From contig JAGRAG010000136.1 of NCBI GenBank assembly GCA_020435025.1, positions 1 through 17,600 of the forward strand: a stretch of DNA of 17,600 nucleotides. Direction: 5' to 3'. The notes under the pieces are model-generated. The model saw nothing but the letters and a program-made list of their open reading frames with translations, made no database searches and was not told the origin of the DNA. The translations under genes and the position numbers were made by a program. Positions 6,501-13,803 of this stretch are shown here, piece by piece (within the stretch, counting starts at the first letter, position 1; every line of letters begins with the position of its first letter). The DNA is from Bdellovibrionales bacterium (GTDB lineage: Bacteria; Bdellovibrionota; Bdellovibrionia; Bdellovibrionales; UBA1609).

Positions 6501-7529
6501 CTATAGGACTTTTACAGGTGAATGGAGTCGAATTTCTTGGCCTTTCAGTTCAATGGGATCTAATAATTCGACGAGTGAGCCGTGTGGCAGGAACTGGGGA
6601 TCACCTAACTTATGCAGCCAGGCAAAAAACTCTCTTTGGTCGCCACGGCAAATTAACTGTCGCGTTTTGCCTTTTTCTTTAAGAGTGTCTCCAATGACCC
6701 GAATGGTGTTGCTTGAAAATGCGGGAGCCGAAGTCTTTCGTGCCAATAGGTAAGAGTAAGTGAGGGTTCGATTCTTCATAGGTAAATGCTTTTCGATCTG
6801 TTGTAAAGATTCAGGAAGTTCAATCGCCACTCTATGGTGGCACCAATCGCGATGGGATTGGGTGAGCAAAGGACACGCCATTTGGTGCACACAAGGAGCC
6901 CAGATAGAAAACCCAGAATCAATCAGTTGCTGGCGGATGCTTAGCAGTTTTCGACCGTCTTCCTTTGTCGATGGCTCCACGATACAGAGGGCCTCGGCCT
7001 GAAGGGCCCAATCAGGAAGGTGACCTAACTCATTGAGCGAGTAAGAAAAGGTTATCAAAGTCGAATCAATGGACTTAAGCTTTGTGGGCTGTGTGAGCCA
7101 ACATCGGTTTTCCTTTCTGCGCGGAAGTAGTTTCTGATGCAAGTCTTGGGCCTGCAATCCTTTTTCAACAAAGTAGGTTTCATGAAAGGGAAGAACTGAG
7201 CTATTTTGAAAAGCCCAATCCATGGCTCCTAACCCACTACCGAAATCCAACCATTGAGAAAGTCCTTCCCAAAAAGAGTGGCGTTGACCCTCTTCGATGA
7301 GAGATTGGGCTCTTAAGCTATTTAATGGCATAAAGTAGGCAAGATAAGCGGCCCGGTGAGAGGGTTCTTGCCAAAGATTTTCCAGTTGGTGTTTTTGATG
7401 ATAGCGATCAGAAAGAGCGACGATGGCATCGGCTAATGGCTTTGGTTTTTTTAGACTATAACCTTGAGCCTTTAAAAGTGGCTCGATAAGGGCTTCATAC
7501 TCCGCTGACAGGGAATAAACTTTGGTCAC
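6501..7529 (-). CDS. Rsm22/METTL17-family small-ribosomal-subunit methyltransferase-like protein
   Basis: A 342-residue protein of the Rsm22 family (PF09243), related to yeast Rsm22 and human METTL17, which bind the small ribosomal subunit during assembly. The SAM-fold glycine motif is LDFGSGLGA (94-102). SYSLNEL (162-168) and CIVEPSTKEDGRK (182-194) match family blocks. Four cysteines, Cys213 in APCVH, Cys219 in ACPLL, Cys230 in DWCHH and Cys294 in QLICRGD, correspond to the conserved set reported to hold a [4Fe-4S] cluster in METTL17. The gene starts with GTG at 7529, overlapping the TGA stop of the glycosyltransferase by 4 nt, with GGAG 5 nt upstream, which indicates translational coupling. 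Methyltransferase activity in this family is doubtful, so a ribosome-assembly role is the safer inference. Confidence 0.85.
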   Translation of the reverse strand: MTKVYSLSAEYEALIEPLLKAQGYSLKKPKPLADAIVALSDRYHQKHQLENLWQEPSHRAAYLAYFMPLNSLRAQSLIEEGQRHSFWEGLSQWLDFGSGLGAMDWAFQNSSVLPFHETYFVEKGLQAQDLHQKLLPRRKENRCWLTQPTKLKSIDSTLITFSYSLNELGHLPDWALQAEALCIVEPSTKEDGRKLLSIRQQLIDSGFSIWAPCVHQMACPLLTQSHRDWCHHRVAIELPESLQQIEKHLPMKNRTLTYSYLLARKTSAPAFSSNTIRVIGDTLKEKGKTRQLICRGDQREFFAWLHKLGDPQFLPHGSLVELLDPIELKGQEIRLHSPVKVL

Positions 7530-8521
7530 GTCGGCTCCGAAATGGGAATACCAAAATTTTTAATGGCATTAAGAACCTCAGCAACTTCGATTTCCTTCAT
7601 CACCTCCGGATTCTTCTCGGTGGTTGGGTCTGACTTTGGTTCAAAGACCATGACTTTTGCACCAATGGGCCCCCATCGCTTTGCTGACTCAGCGATCACA
7701 TTGCTATAAATTCCAATGGTCGGCGTCCCCAAAGAGGCGGATAGATGGGCCACTCCCGTGCTAGGAGCGACGACCACCTCAGCTTTTTGTAAAATGGCAA
7801 TCAACTCGTCGCCCGATAGTTTTTCGTGCAGCCAGGTGACAGACGAGTGATTTTCCAATTTCTCGTAGAGAGGTTGAATATACGGAGCATCTGTTTTTGT
7901 CCCAGTGATAACTACGTGCTGATTGAGTAGCAATGTCTCTACAAGAAGTTGATAGGATTCCGTAGGCCAGTTCAGGGCAGAACCATTCATGCCAGGATGA
8001 ACTAGGCAGTATTTAATATTACTAAGTTGAAACTTTTTTAGAACGGACTCGGCTTCCGTGTGTCTAAGACTTAGTGGAGTGATCATCTCATAGGGTTCAT
8101 CGATTAGTAAGTGAATCAACTCCATATTGTATTCAGACTCGTGAGCTTGCGAAAGACTGCGCTTTTGCCGAACGCCAAAGTTAAAAAATAAAAAGGAGTG
8201 CCATTGGCTGTAGCGGCCGACACGCCGAGGAACTCTTGCTAGCCACAGCGCGAAGCCGATCCACCACGGTGCATGAAAGACGACAGCCTGTTCGATCTTC
8301 CGCTGACGAAGAAGTTTTAAAAAAGCGAAAAATTGCATCCAGGAAAATGTCTTCCTAATGGAAACGAAATTTCTTTTCGGAGTCGCCCGATTCATTATGA
8401 AGTCCAAACCATCATTGATCACCCAGAGGGAGTTTGTTTCGTTCCAAATGTCGGAATTTTGGTCCGCCGGAAGAGAGAGAATTAAGTCTCCGATTCTGTC
8501 GAGTCGAACGAAGAGAGTCAT
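7526..8521 (-). CDS. Glycosyltransferase family 9 (heptosyltransferase-like)
   Basis: A GT9-type protein of the ADP-heptose:LPS heptosyltransferase superfamily. The N terminus MTLFVRLDRIGDLILSLP is the standard GT9 opening; the C-terminal half has LVHPGMNGSALNWP for the nucleotide-sugar site and APSTGVAHLSASLGTPTIGIYS, the conserved donor-binding block. It probably transfers a sugar to an LPS core or other surface glycan on the cytoplasmic face of the inner membrane; the exact donor is not evident. I chose the ATG at 8521 because it matches the family N terminus and has GGTGG about 10 nt upstream. A longer start at 8542 adds MNGGLSK and would be nearly leaderless from the promoter just behind it. 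First gene of a four-gene minus-strand run. Confidence 0.82.
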   Translation of the reverse strand: MTLFVRLDRIGDLILSLPADQNSDIWNETNSLWVINDGLDFIMNRATPKRNFVSIRKTFSWMQFFAFLKLLRQRKIEQAVVFHAPWWIGFALWLARVPRRVGRYSQWHSFLFFNFGVRQKRSLSQAHESEYNMELIHLLIDEPYEMITPLSLRHTEAESVLKKFQLSNIKYCLVHPGMNGSALNWPTESYQLLVETLLLNQHVVITGTKTDAPYIQPLYEKLENHSSVTWLHEKLSGDELIAILQKAEVVVAPSTGVAHLSASLGTPTIGIYSNVIAESAKRWGPIGAKVMVFEPKSDPTTEKNPEVMKEIEVAEVLNAIKNFGIPISEPT

Positions 8522-8551
8522 TTTACTGAGGCCACCATTCATAGAATTGCG

Positions 8552-8579
8552 ATTATCCGCTATCTCCCTTCAGAGTCAA
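8552..8579 (-). promoter_or_regulatory. Sigma70-like promoter of the GT9-Rsm22-radical SAM operon
   Basis: Minus strand: TTGACT (8579-8574) and GATAAT (8557-8552), each five of six matches to consensus, are spaced by 16 bp. The expected start of transcription is about 8546, leaving roughly 25 nt before the ATG at 8521, or only a few nt before the alternative ATG at 8542. It is the clearest promoter seen in the window. Confidence 0.6.
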
Positions 8580-8597
8580 GGAGGACCCGCAAAAGGT

Positions 8598-8747
8598 GTG
8601 ACCCTCTTAAGGGATTCCATCGTGATTCCGGAGGGCGGTTTATATTTAGTCTGTGTTGATTCTTTGCGTTGCGTCCGTAAAGAAGAATTGGCACCTTTTG
8701 TGGGCGTTGACGAAGCTTGCAAAAAAGGGGATGTTGGTTTCTTTTGA
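8598..8747 (+). CDS. Possible 49-residue leader ORF of the aldolase-mtnA-mtnP operon
   Basis: A GTG at 8598 opens a 49-codon frame that ends with TGA at 8745-8747, 9 nt before the aldolase start. A strong AGGAGG (8579-8584) precedes it, but at 13 nt, longer than ideal. The predicted peptide has a hydrophobic patch GLYLVCV, three cysteines and a charged C-terminal half. Its composition is protein-like and its codons are ordinary for the window. I do not recognise it. A weak -10-like TAGAAT (8542-8547) could provide an upstream start for transcription. It may equally be untranslated leader of the operon. Confidence 0.3.
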   Translation: MTLLRDSIVIPEGGLYLVCVDSLRCVRKEELAPFVGVDEACKKGDVGFF

Positions 8748-8756
8748 GGGATTGGT

Positions 8757-9419
8757 ATGGAAGAGTTAACAGACGAAATGGCCATCGATGCGAATATTTG
8801 CGCAGTTGCGAAGTCGTTGCACGCCAAAAATATGTTGGCGGCTGCTGATGGAAACATTAGCTATCGTTTGGAGGATGAGACCATTTATATCACGCCATCG
8901 GGAGTCTCCAAGGCTTTTATGAAGCCGGATGAAATCGCTGTTGTGAACATAGATGGAGAGGTTTTTACGGGAAGTCCTTCTAGCGAATTAAAAATGCATC
9001 TGAAAATTTATCAACAATGTCCCATGGCTAAAGCCATTGTTCACGCCCATCCACCTGTAGCTACCGCTTGGACCATTGCCCGGCCCGAGCTTCAAGAATT
9101 ACCAGCAGATATTCTTTCAGAAGTGATTTTGGCATGCGGATCTATCCCTATTGTGAAGTTTGCATTTCCTGGAACGGATGAGATGGGTGAAAACTTATCC
9201 CCTTATCTTCCCGAACATAGAGTGCTGCTTCTGGCTCATCATGGGGCTCTTGCTTGGGGTGAAACTCTTGAAGAGGCCCATCGAGGAATGGAGCGGCTAG
9301 AGCATTCAGCTATGGTTTTGCAAGCGGCAGTGACTTTGGGGGGGCTCCATAAATTGCCCGATGAGGTGGTAGAAAAATTAAAAGATCGAAGAAAAGCTAT
9401 GGGAGAATTGGTATTATGA
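8757..9419 (+). CDS. Class II aldolase (Ald2/FucA-type), probable 5-methylthioribulose- or 5-deoxyribulose-1-phosphate aldolase
   Basis: A 220-residue class II (zinc) aldolase. DGNISYRL and ITPSGV form the phosphate-binding part. PSSELKMH supplies the catalytic Glu77, as in E. coli L-fuculose-phosphate aldolase (Glu73 in SSEWRFH). VHAHPP (His96, His98) and AHHG (His161/His162) supply the metal ligands. The class also contains the MtnB dehydratase. The fuculose-aldolase-like catalytic block and the absence of mtnC, mtnD or mtnW nearby favour an aldolase that splits the MtnA product into DHAP and an aldehyde, as in the DHAP shunt. The ATG has GAGGG 6 nt upstream. Its stop overlaps the mtnA start by 4 nt (ATGA), so the two are translationally coupled. 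Confidence in the class is very high; the exact substrate is inferred from context. Confidence 0.85.
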   Translation: MEELTDEMAIDANICAVAKSLHAKNMLAAADGNISYRLEDETIYITPSGVSKAFMKPDEIAVVNIDGEVFTGSPSSELKMHLKIYQQCPMAKAIVHAHPPVATAWTIARPELQELPADILSEVILACGSIPIVKFAFPGTDEMGENLSPYLPEHRVLLLAHHGALAWGETLEEAHRGMERLEHSAMVLQAAVTLGGLHKLPDEVVEKLKDRRKAMGELVL

Positions 9420-10429
9420 AGAACATGGTGGCTCTTTCGCTAAAGTATCAAGAGGGAGTCCTATCAATTTTGAATCAACAAACCCTACCAAATCAGGTGG
9501 AATGGTTGGTGTCTCGATCTCCAGAAGATATGATAGGATACATCCGAGAGCTAAAAACAAGAGGGGCTCCATTGATCGGTGTTTCGGCGTCTTTAGCTTT
9601 GGCTCAGTTTGCCGAGCAAGGAGCTTCGGAAAATGAATTTCGGATGGCCGCCTTGGCACTGAAAGAAGCGCGTCCTACGGCGGTGAACTTGATGATTTGT
9701 ATCGATCGTCTTTTGGATTACGACACTTACGATTCCAGTCAAGTGGTTGCAAAAGCAGAGGCAATTTTTGATGAAGATGTGGAGCTGTGTCGTAAAATTG
9801 CTATTCATGGCGCTTCTTTTTTAGAAGACGGAGACAATGTTTTAACTCATTGTAATACAGGGGGATTAGCTACTGTTGGCGGTGGAACGGCCCTTGGAGT
9901 GATTGCCGAAGCTCACCGTCAGGGAAAAAAGATTCATGTTTATGTCGATGAGACCAGACCACTCCTTCAAGGAGGACGCTTAACGACTTATGAGTTACAA
10001 GAGTTAGATATTCCTTACACATTGATATGTGATAATATGGCGGCCTCTCTTATGGCGGAAGGGAAGATTCAAAAAGCCATTGTTGGAGCCGATCGCATTG
10101 CACTGAACGGAGACTTCGCTAATAAAATTGGCACCTATGGAGTAGCTGTCCTTTGTCATTATCATAAGGTTCCCTTTTATGTGGCGGCCCCTTATACGAC
10201 AGTAGATCGGGATTGCCCATCGGGAAGGGAAATTCCGATTGAACAGCGAGACCCTTTCGAAGTGAAAGGAGTGCAGGGAGCTTTCGGAAAAGTGCAATGG
10301 GCTCCCGAAAAAGGCCAGGTTTACAATCCGGCGTTTGATGTCACTCCAGCTCAGCTAGTTTCAGGATGGGTGTTAGATCAAGCAGCTTATACTTATCAAC
10401 AAATCCAAGATGGTGTTTTGAAGCCTTAA
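9416..10429 (+). CDS. mtnA: S-methyl-5-thioribose-1-phosphate isomerase
   Basis: This 337-residue protein is MtnA of the eIF2B-related aldose-ketose isomerase family. It converts 5-methylthioribose-1-phosphate (or 5-deoxyribose-1-phosphate) to the ribulose form. Visible motifs are TRGAPLIGVSA (48-58), ARPTAVNLM, HCNTGGLAT with the catalytic Cys146, ETRPLLQGGRLTTYEL, DNMAA, and VGADRIALNGDFANKIGTY with the catalytic Asp226, then FYVAAPYTTVD and NPAFDVTP near the end. Length is normal and all signature residues are present. It starts within the aldolase stop codon and is followed after 15 nt by mtnP, so the three genes form a compact operon that processes the purine-derived methylthio or deoxy sugar. 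Confidence 0.96.
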   Translation: MKNMVALSLKYQEGVLSILNQQTLPNQVEWLVSRSPEDMIGYIRELKTRGAPLIGVSASLALAQFAEQGASENEFRMAALALKEARPTAVNLMICIDRLLDYDTYDSSQVVAKAEAIFDEDVELCRKIAIHGASFLEDGDNVLTHCNTGGLATVGGGTALGVIAEAHRQGKKIHVYVDETRPLLQGGRLTTYELQELDIPYTLICDNMAASLMAEGKIQKAIVGADRIALNGDFANKIGTYGVAVLCHYHKVPFYVAAPYTTVDRDCPSGREIPIEQRDPFEVKGVQGAFGKVQWAPEKGQVYNPAFDVTPAQLVSGWVLDQAAYTYQQIQDGVLKP

Positions 10430-10444
10430 AAATAGGAGAAAAAT

Positions 10445-11311
10445 ATGTGGGCAATTATTGGTGGATCGGGTTTTGAGAAATTTGATGGTTTTGAAACGGT
10501 CGAAGAGCTTTATGGGGAAACGCCTTTTGGAATGGCTTCTAGTGGACTTAAGAAAGTTCGTGTTAATGGAACCGAGGCGCTTTTTTTATCTCGTCATGGT
10601 GCCCATCATGAACTCACTCCGTCTGAAGTGAATTATCGAGCCAATATTTTTGCTCTTAAGTATTTTGGTGCCAAATCCATTCTCTCGTTTTCCGCTGTGG
10701 GGAGCTTGCGAGAAGAATTAGCCCCAGGTGATCTTGTTATCCCTAATCAGTACATTGATCGAACAAAGGGCATTCGCGAACACACTTTTAGTGGCGATGG
10801 CATTGTCGGTCATGTTTCCCTGGCAAAACCAGTTTGCCTTTCTGCTGCTGAAAAGACTTTGGCACTGCTTCCGGAAGGTCGCGATTGGCAGGGGAGCACA
10901 GGTAAAACGTATATCTGTATTGAAGGTCCCAACTTTTCAACGAAAGCGGAATCTCATGTCTATCGTCAATTTGGTGCCGATATTATAGGTATGACTAATT
11001 TTCCCGAGTATGCCTTAGCTCGTGAAGCAGGAATGAACTACCTTCCTTGTTGTTTTGTGACCGATTACGATTGTTGGAATGAAGAACGCCCTCATGTGAC
11101 TTTAGAGGAAGTGATTGATGTTATGCGTGCCAATAACGCAAAGGCTTTTGCTTTGGCGCAAGCAGTTTTCGCAGAAGACTCAAGTGGCATTCGTTACTTT
11201 CAAAGTGGAGATGAGGCTTTGGAGCAGGGGTTGCGTGCAGGTCTTATGACGCCCAAAGAGGCCATTTCTGCAGAAAAGATGGAGTGGCTTAAGGTTTTGT
11301 TGCAAGACTAA
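10445..11311 (+). CDS. mtnP: S-methyl-5'-thioadenosine phosphorylase
   Basis: A 288-residue phosphorylase of the PNP/MTAP family that cleaves 5'-methylthioadenosine with phosphate to adenine and 5-methylthioribose-1-phosphate, the substrate of MtnA. Motifs: IIGGSGF (4-10), SRHGAHH with the phosphate-binding residues, VNYRAN, SAVGSL, PGDLVIPNQYIDRT, CIEGPNFSTKAES (158-170), GADIIGMTNFPEYALAREA and VTDYDCW (205-211). The TDYD sequence is the adenine-selective form and argues against a guanosine/inosine phosphorylase. The C terminus extends about 40 residues past the last conserved helix. The ribosome site AGGAG lies 6 nt upstream. A strong terminator follows the stop, making this the last gene of the operon. 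Confidence 0.95.
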   Translation: MWAIIGGSGFEKFDGFETVEELYGETPFGMASSGLKKVRVNGTEALFLSRHGAHHELTPSEVNYRANIFALKYFGAKSILSFSAVGSLREELAPGDLVIPNQYIDRTKGIREHTFSGDGIVGHVSLAKPVCLSAAEKTLALLPEGRDWQGSTGKTYICIEGPNFSTKAESHVYRQFGADIIGMTNFPEYALAREAGMNYLPCCFVTDYDCWNEERPHVTLEEVIDVMRANNAKAFALAQAVFAEDSSGIRYFQSGDEALEQGLRAGLMTPKEAISAEKMEWLKVLLQD

Positions 11312-11335
11312 GCGCAAGCAAATGAATAAGGACAT

Positions 11336-11365
11336 AAAAAAAGGAGAGCCAGCTCTCCTTTTTTT
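11336..11365. terminator. Bidirectional rho-independent terminator
   Basis: A perfect inverted repeat: seven As, GGAGAGC, a CA loop, GCTCTCC, seven Ts. The A and T tracts make it work in both directions, so it can end the mtnP operon on the plus strand and the large secreted-protein gene on the minus strand, whose stop is at 11388. Confidence 0.93.
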
Positions 11366-11387
11366 ATACGAAAGAATTCTTCGTAGT

Positions 11388-13442
11388 TTATAGGGAATCA
11401 ATCAATTGATTAGCAGAATCCCATTTCCCTCGATCATCAGAGAAAAAGAAACCAGGTCGAGATCCAAAAGCTCTTTTCAATTCCGTTTTTAAAAGGGCTC
11501 GCCCCTGCGAATCCATGGTTTTGCCTTTCAGGGCGGCGACCATCTTTCCTAGATAAGTTGAAGGATTGTAAGTACCCATGTCTGACTTATAGAGATTGTT
11601 TGGTTCACGGTAATGAACTCCCTCGAAGGTCCCACCATCTTTAATTTTGTGATTCCACTCATCTTCAATCTTATTTACGATTTTCTGCAATATGATTTTA
11701 AATTGAGGATCTGCCGGTTGCCATTGACTGAGAGAAAGGACGGTAGATTCCCAAGTAATGGTCACTGAAACTTGTGCAACAAGATCACCGTTGACGCGAA
11801 CAGGGATTCTAAAATCACCGGAACTTGCGGTATCACTGACGGCGATGGCGTCTTTTAAAATAATTGGCTGAGGATTGGTGCTCGAAGCATAATCAATCGG
11901 TACATTGATATAGGTGTCTTGAATCGTAACTAGAATGGATCCTGTTTTTAAACCGTAGTTAATGACATTATCTAATTCAAACGAAAGACTCGCGCCAGGA
12001 ATTACCTGAGAATTGCTCGCTAGAGAAACTTGAATCGCAGAGGTGTCAACAAAGATACCATTAGAGATATCGTCGATGGCTTTCTCAAAAGCTTCCGTAT
12101 AAATCTCTGTAGAAACTTGATTAAATGCGGAGATGGATGCCGAAGTGTAGCCCTCAACATACCCCTCGAATCGTCCTTTATCCGACGCATACTGTTCAGA
12201 AACTAAAGACGCTTTATCTGTTCCATCTCGATGCCCCCAAAGAGCAGCATTGGTGCCACCGTTTGTAATAGCTCGGTACCATTTACGGTCGATAACTTGT
12301 CGAAACTCATCTTTAAAGCTTTGTTCAAATTCTCTTTTTTGTTCCCAGCTCGCTTTGCGGTAAAACTGTCTTTCTGACTGACCGGAGCGTCCAAAATAAC
12401 TATCTTGCCAACTGTTAAAAGCCCACTCAGCACCATACCAGCTGCTCAGGTCGGACCCTTGGTATTCGTTGTCGATCCACAATTCTAACGCCCAGAGGTC
12501 GGACTTAAAAAGATCCCAACGAATGATGAATCCTTCGATGTCTCCAAAACGTCGTTGCCGAAGAAGATCATGAAAGTCATCATTGTAATTTCTTACATAG
12601 GTTCTTAATGAATCAGGTTGTACTTGAGACGAGCGTGCTCCGCTATAAGGGACATAGATATTTGCTGGTAGGGACGTGTCAGCTGGATTTCCAGAAGAGG
12701 CCGCTGTTTTAAATCGTTTCAGGACTTCACCTTGGGCTTTTGGAGGAATCAATTTTAATGCGTCTCTTTCACCAGCTATTCCGCCATCCACTAAACCTTT
12801 CTTTTCGGCATCTTGATAAGCTATTGAATAAGACCTCCAGTCTTTGTAGCGATCACCATCAACTTGACTTAAAAGAGTACTGCGATAGGAGCGGGCAAAG
12901 AAAAAACGATAATTTTCTAAAGTACCATAGGTTTCGACATAACGATTGGCAAAAAATCGAGCTGCATTTTCTCCACTATTACGAGCTTTCTTTAAGGCTC
13001 TTTCGGCGGCTTCCCTTTCCTGTGCTTGGCGCTCCCGCTCAGCTCTCTCTCTCGCCTCTCTTTCTTTTTGTCGACGTAGCTCCTCATCCCGTCGCGCTTG
13101 ATCGTCATTATCTTTATTTCTAGAGTCGTTGTTGTTGGTGCGAGAATCATCCCTTCCAGGACCTTTTGTATACTTCGGAACAGTATAGCTACCCTTTGTT
13201 TCTCCATCGACGATAAATTTTAGATGTGTACCACTTTTTCCGTTAAAGGTCCCTCTGGCACATCCCTGTTTACTGGTCGTGCCACCTACAGAGCTTCCTT
13301 CAAGTTGAAATTTAGCTCCAGGCTTAACCCCACAAACTTCGAATTTACAGCGTCCGTTGGATTCACAAACGATGGGCTTAGCGGCAAGGGCAGAAAACGA
13401 AAAAGCAATCGCTGCTCCAATGCCCCAAATTAAACGGTACAT
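11388..13442 (-). CDS. Large exported protein with Cys-rich head, Asn/Asp linker and charged helix, function unknown
   Basis: I do not recognise this 684-residue protein. The start at 13442 is chosen because GGAGG lies 5 nt upstream; the in-frame ATG at 13454 actually contains that site (ATGGAGGTTAAAATG). A signal peptide covers residues 1-20 with a cut after ALA. Next comes a small domain with Cys26, Cys32, Cys37 and Cys61 (about 21-92), suited to disulfides outside the cytoplasm, then a low-complexity Asn/Asp/Arg linker (94-116) and a Glu/Arg-rich stretch (116-153) that would form a single charged or coiled-coil helix. Residues 155-450 are rich in aromatic and charged residues, with segments such as AYQDAEKKGLVDGG and EGYVEGYTSASISAF. 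Roughly 480-570 look beta-rich, like an immunoglobulin-type fold. Probably periplasmic or secreted. It is monocistronic and convergent with mtnP. Confidence 0.8.
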   Translation of the reverse strand: MYRLIWGIGAAIAFSFSALAAKPIVCESNGRCKFEVCGVKPGAKFQLEGSSVGGTTSKQGCARGTFNGKSGTHLKFIVDGETKGSYTVPKYTKGPGRDDSRTNNNDSRNKDNDDQARRDEELRRQKEREARERAERERQAQEREAAERALKKARNSGENAARFFANRYVETYGTLENYRFFFARSYRSTLLSQVDGDRYKDWRSYSIAYQDAEKKGLVDGGIAGERDALKLIPPKAQGEVLKRFKTAASSGNPADTSLPANIYVPYSGARSSQVQPDSLRTYVRNYNDDFHDLLRQRRFGDIEGFIIRWDLFKSDLWALELWIDNEYQGSDLSSWYGAEWAFNSWQDSYFGRSGQSERQFYRKASWEQKREFEQSFKDEFRQVIDRKWYRAITNGGTNAALWGHRDGTDKASLVSEQYASDKGRFEGYVEGYTSASISAFNQVSTEIYTEAFEKAIDDISNGIFVDTSAIQVSLASNSQVIPGASLSFELDNVINYGLKTGSILVTIQDTYINVPIDYASSTNPQPIILKDAIAVSDTASSGDFRIPVRVNGDLVAQVSVTITWESTVLSLSQWQPADPQFKIILQKIVNKIEDEWNHKIKDGGTFEGVHYREPNNLYKSDMGTYNPSTYLGKMVAALKGKTMDSQGRALLKTELKRAFGSRPGFFFSDDRGKWDSANQLIDSL

Positions 13443-13686
13443 TTTAACCTCCATAACCTGCCAAAAAACAGGGAAATGAAATTGAATAGAACTATGAACT
13501 GGCTTTGATTTCCGCGGAGCCTAACACGGTTCGGACGATTATTAGTAAACGGAGTGCGAAGAAGTAATTTAAATTCCTAAACAAATGAAAAAATTGAAAA
13601 AACTCCAAAGAATGAGGGACCACATGGAAAATCATCCATTGTAATGCTGACGCTAAACGATCGGAACAGGAATCTAGAACCTGAGC

Positions 13687-13748
13687 TTAGGGAACTCTCT
13701 TCGTGCTCTTTACATACGGCACCTTTAAATTGCGATAGAGTCCCTTAA
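13687..13748 (+). promoter_or_regulatory. Bulged inverted repeat upstream of the men operon
   Basis: TTAGGGAACTCT (13687-13698) pairs with AGAGTCCCTTAA (13737-13748), which is complementary except for one bulged A on each side. GTGC (13703-13706) / GCAC (13719-13722) could form an inner stem. No T-run follows on either strand, so it is not a terminator. It could be part of a structured leader or a chance pairing. Confidence 0.2.
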
Positions 13749-13775
13749 AAATAAGCGCCATTTCTTTGCTATGTT

Positions 13776-13792
13776 TAAGTTATCTGAACTTA
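13776..13792. promoter_or_regulatory. Operator-like palindrome upstream of menB
   Basis: TAAGTT-ATCTG-AACTTA is a perfect 6-bp inverted repeat with a 5-bp spacer, the size of a dimeric regulator site. It lies just downstream of a -35-like TTGCTA (13766-13771), but no good -10 accompanies it. Confidence 0.25.
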
Positions 13793-13803
13793 CATCCGCA
13801 ATG

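Noticed and set aside
8692..8702. GCACCTTTTGT also occurring at 13871-13881 upstream of menB
   Set aside because: An 11-base exact match between two sites is expected by chance many times in a window of this size; no wider similarity.
8576..8857. 93-codon minus-strand frame over the aldolase start
   Set aside because: Ser/Thr/Pro-rich antisense reading that covers the conserved N terminus of the aldolase. It has no independent signal.
12740..13123. 127-codon plus-strand frame inside the large secreted-protein gene
   Set aside because: It is antisense to the Arg/Glu-rich helix, whose repetitive codons keep the opposite frame open. No ribosome site and a Leu/His/Arg-skewed composition.
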